A stretch of DNA of 64,000 nt from the NCBI GenBank assembly GCA_008360975.2, contig CM039180.1, positions 12,615,122-12,679,121 of the forward strand, read 5' to 3'. Below, piece after piece: positions 60,801-64,000 of the stretch; position 1 is the first letter of the stretch, and each line of letters starts with the position of its first letter. The notes below the pieces were generated by a model. It ran no database searches and was not told the DNA's origin. It saw only the letters and a program-made list of their open reading frames with translations. This DNA is from Lichenostomus cassidix. Taxonomy: Eukaryota > Chordata > Aves > Passeriformes > Meliphagidae. The translations under genes and the position numbers were made by a program.

Positions 60801-63800
60801 TGATTCTGACAGAGCTTGTTATTATTTACTGGCTTTTCTATAGTTCAGAGGAGCCCTAAACACACAGCAGGTCTGGGTACTGCACAAACATGGGGCGTAA
60901 AGGCAGCCAGGTATGATGCAAGACAAGACAGTGGATGACTGTATTCAGAGGAGTACAAAAAGCAGATAATATAGTTTATCAACTGCCTTACTGGGTTTTT
61001 TAAGACACCCCCATAAAAGGGAAAATTTGCCTTGTCTGGCTTAGATGATGTAGTTGTAGTTCTGGCTTGAACTGGATGTGACTCTCTAAATCACCTGCTC
61101 CCTGTAATCCATGGAGATAAATGGACCAAAGAATAGTAATTGTCTCTCTCTGGCCAGTGTCTTAGCTGCTCAGGACATGTCTAAGCCAGGGCAAGTCCAG
61201 AGCCATTTTGCAGCATGGTTTCTCTTGCAGTGAAAAGTGTTTTTCCTGTGCTGTCTCCTGTAACCAAGCTGCTGATGGTCCCCTACAAGTGAATGAGTGT
61301 CTGTAGCAGAATCCTGCAGTCCAGGATGGGATTGCTGCAGGCACAGTCTCCCACCAAGCCCAGCTAAGCTGTTCCTCTGCATGCACAGCTAACCAGCCTC
61401 AGTGAATGGCTCTCTCACAGAAAATTGCTGCATATCCAAGTTGTTTTCTGTGGTTTCCAACTCCAATTAGTTCTTGCAAGGCTGTGATATTATTTTTTCT
61501 CTGCTCTGTAGCATTTCACTCTGGCATCTCAAGTGTGAAAATACAAACACAAGAAATGCCATCGTAGGCAGGAAAGGGGTCTGTGCCACCCCATGCTCTG
61601 AATTCTGTGGTGGCAAAAGGCTTGGGGAAAGCACATGAGCCTGGCCAATTTCTCCTGCCACTGTCTTGAGCTTCTCCAGCTTCCCTGCCTACTCCTCTTC
61701 CCATTATTAATGATCCTGCCTAAACCCTTTGAAAACCTGCTGGCTCTGCCTGCTCCCACCGCATTCACTGCACAAAGAGGGACTGGTCTGAGCTCCCAGT
61801 GCCTGTACTGGATGTCTTCCTCTGTTGTGGTTGGCATCAGCAAACAGCTTTGCTTTCCTCTTCCCCAGCACTGTCCCACTGCTGTGCCGCCAGCACAGGC
61901 ATGAGATCATATCCCAACAGCTTCCCTCTTTTCCTCCCTTGGGCTTTGTCCTGAACTTCACCAGAACCACTCTCCTTTCTGCAGCTGTTTAACAGCAGCT
62001 GACATTGCCCTTTCTGGGAGACCTCTCCAAGGACTTCTCAGATTTGCCCCATTTTCAGAAGATACTGTGATAAGTTCCTTTAGTTGATGCTGTGCCTAAA
62101 TATCTAAGATATCTGAAGCTGCAGCCTATGTCAGTCTATTTATTTTTACAAAAATTTGATCCTGCAGCAAGAATATTCAGTGGCAACCTCCATTGACTAG
62201 ACGTGCATCAATAGCCTTAGATTGCAAAATCCAGGTATTTTCCCATTAAATGATCTTCAAAATGGGCACATGTAAAATTCTGCTTCTTTTGCAGCGCCAC
62301 AAGTATAAAAAAGATTACATGACTTTTAATGCAAGCTGCTCATGTTCCATTTCTGATGCAAGGTAACCATTTAATCTTTAGCTTCGTCAAACTTTGCCAG
62401 ACAAGAAAATATTTGTGAGCAGTCTGAAATAATTTGTGAAGCAAATTGCACAGCTCACCTGTGCAAGGTTTACATCAAAAATGAAAGGAGATAAATCCTA
62501 TAAATTAATCAAGAAGCCCTTTTAAATTATTAAAATATTCTGTGCTTTCAATTAGCTTTTTAAAAAATGATTTAAAAGCTGCAGAACATTTAAATACCGA
62601 ATGCATTTAAATTAAGGCATAATTTTTCTATTTATGCATTCATTTACAAGCTCCCTGATATTGAAGCTTACAAGAGTTTCTAGGTTCTTGAATGGCTTTT
62701 CAATGCTATAAATATTTTATTGTGTTAGTAATAAATATTTGTTTATATACTGGGAATTCACCTGTGTATTTAAATGCTGTCATAAAGATACAACTAATAA
62801 AAATGCGACTTTTGTGCTTTCCTTTATTGTCAGGAGACTCAGCAAGCTGTTGTGCTTTTTTTAGTGCTGAATACTGATTTCCATCCTGGCAAAGACTTTG
62901 TTAAGGAAAATAAGTTTGGTGTCAGTGCATTGAAAAAGCTGGCAAAATGCTGACAAAGTGAAATGCATTTATGTTCAAAAAGCTACATATTTTTAGATAA
63001 TGCCATTATTCTCTGAGGCCCAAAGATCTGGAATCAGGGAACTTTGCTGTCCTGCTTCTAAATATGAAGTGACAACAGTTATTAAATTTAGCCATTGGAT
63101 TAAAAAATGCCAACACCTTACTTGTAACTACAACAGAAGATGACAAGATGCAGAGTAAAACAAAGGGAGTCCTTTTTTCTAAGTTCCTAGAAAAAAAATA
63201 TTGTTCTCAAATAAGAAAATGCTCTGTTTTGTGAAGCATGATGTCATTCAAAGCAAAAGAACTATGAAGAAATGGGTGTGACAGGATGTGACACTCACAT
63301 GTCTACCATCATATATCTTCCCCATCATCTTCACTCCCTTTTTTTCTACTAGTTAGGTTATGTTTGGTACAAAATTTCTCCATTGTATTTTCTTAATTTT
63401 CCCTGTATTTTTGCCAGTTTGTGTATCTAATGTGCAGAAAAGGCAGGTTCAGCTTAACAGCATTCTTTACTATAGTATAGATGAAGAGTTTTAATGGAGC
63501 ATTTTGTGGCCCATCAAAATCTGCCTTTGTAATTAAGGTAAAAATCTTACATGCATTCAACTGAAATGGAGAGAATTGGCCATCCCAGCAGAGGTAAATG
63601 GAGCCATTTATGTTTTGCATTAGATGATGTCTAAATACAGGCATCCCTTAATGCACCCAAATCCTCCCCTGAGGAAACTTGCAGCATATATTTCCTCAGG
63701 GTTTGTGCATGAGTTTAGTCAGGTATTTTGGGGTCTAGTCAGTCCCAGTGACACCCTTGATAAGGTCTCTCTCTTCCAAAGATGACTTGGAGCTCTTGTT

Positions 63801-64000
63801 TCTGAATGCCTAGTGCTGGAGGAATTTGTATTCATACATTACTTTCATGGATTCTAGTAGTGAAATGCAACAAATATTTCCTTGCCTCTTAGAGCACAAG
63901 AGCTTTAAAAACCAACAGGATGAAAAAAAGCTCTCCACTAACAGCATATTCTAAATATTTCAGTTATTTGCAAACAATCTCTCAAATTTTAAAGTGTTGG
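57881..64000. other. Gene-free sequence to the window end
   Basis: No gene or mobile element is recognised. A (TG)n run lies at 59630-59641. The 58778-59296 reverse frame (172 codons) and the overlapping frames at 61.5-62.0 kb have no known domains and sit in pyrimidine-biased DNA. The 62.24-62.72 kb part is very AT-rich with repeated TTTAAA, AATTA and ATTTAAAT words, resembling conserved non-coding elements in style; conservation cannot be tested here. Confidence 0.6.

Noticed and set aside
1..64000. A bacterial-style defence system, CRISPR array or operon
   Set aside because: The sequence is vertebrate nuclear DNA by its repeats and composition; there are no tandem coding genes, no regularly spaced direct repeats with unique spacers and no ribosome-binding-site-led ORFs.

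Overview
The window looks like nuclear DNA from a bird, most likely a songbird. It is AT-rich and CpG-poor by eye, and no reading frame is supported by a recognisable protein family. The repeats are avian in type: CR1 LINE fragments with the ATTCTRTGATTCT-type 3' tail, and retroviral LTRs of families I associate with passerine genomes. I see no host gene, exon, tRNA, rRNA, CpG-island promoter or CRISPR array. It is best read as a large intron or intergenic desert. Nothing here identifies the flanking gene or chromosome.

Layout. 1-21.3 kb is almost repeat-free apart from simple repeats and a 9-bp minisatellite (17.89-18.04 kb). An ancient reverse-strand CR1 fragment lies at about 21.3-22.25 kb. 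22.3-30.4 kb is unique sequence with homopolymers and a 20-bp perfect palindrome (26.32 kb). Three CR1-derived pieces follow: an ancient reverse fragment (30.44-31.23 kb) still encoding an FADD box, a younger reverse fragment (31.98-32.29 kb), and a forward 3' tail meeting a short inverted tail (33.15-33.26 kb). 33.3-49.3 kb is mostly unique, with a local tandem duplication (47.35-47.47 kb) and a regularly spaced TTTAT motif series (48.77-48.84 kb). 49.3-57.9 kb is the repeat-rich part. It holds an ancient forward CR1 (49.34-49.75 kb), a truncated LTR, a CR1 shred and a second LTR (50.53-51.84 kb), a perfect 37-bp inverted repeat (52.20-52.28 kb), a solo LTR next to a CR1 3' end (55.70-56.43 kb), and a weaker LTR-like repeat (57.5-57.9 kb). 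The remainder is AT-rich unique sequence.

No genes work together here. The mobile-element remains are all non-autonomous fragments: the LINE pieces carry stops and degraded catalytic motifs, and the LTRs have no internal retroviral genes beside them. The observations most worth checking are the perfect hairpin at 52.2 kb with a second palindrome abutting it, the 20-bp palindrome at 26.3 kb, the 10-bp-phased TTTAT motifs at 48.8 kb, and the inverted CR1 tails at 33.2 kb. Family names come from remembered consensus features and were not checked against a repeat library.
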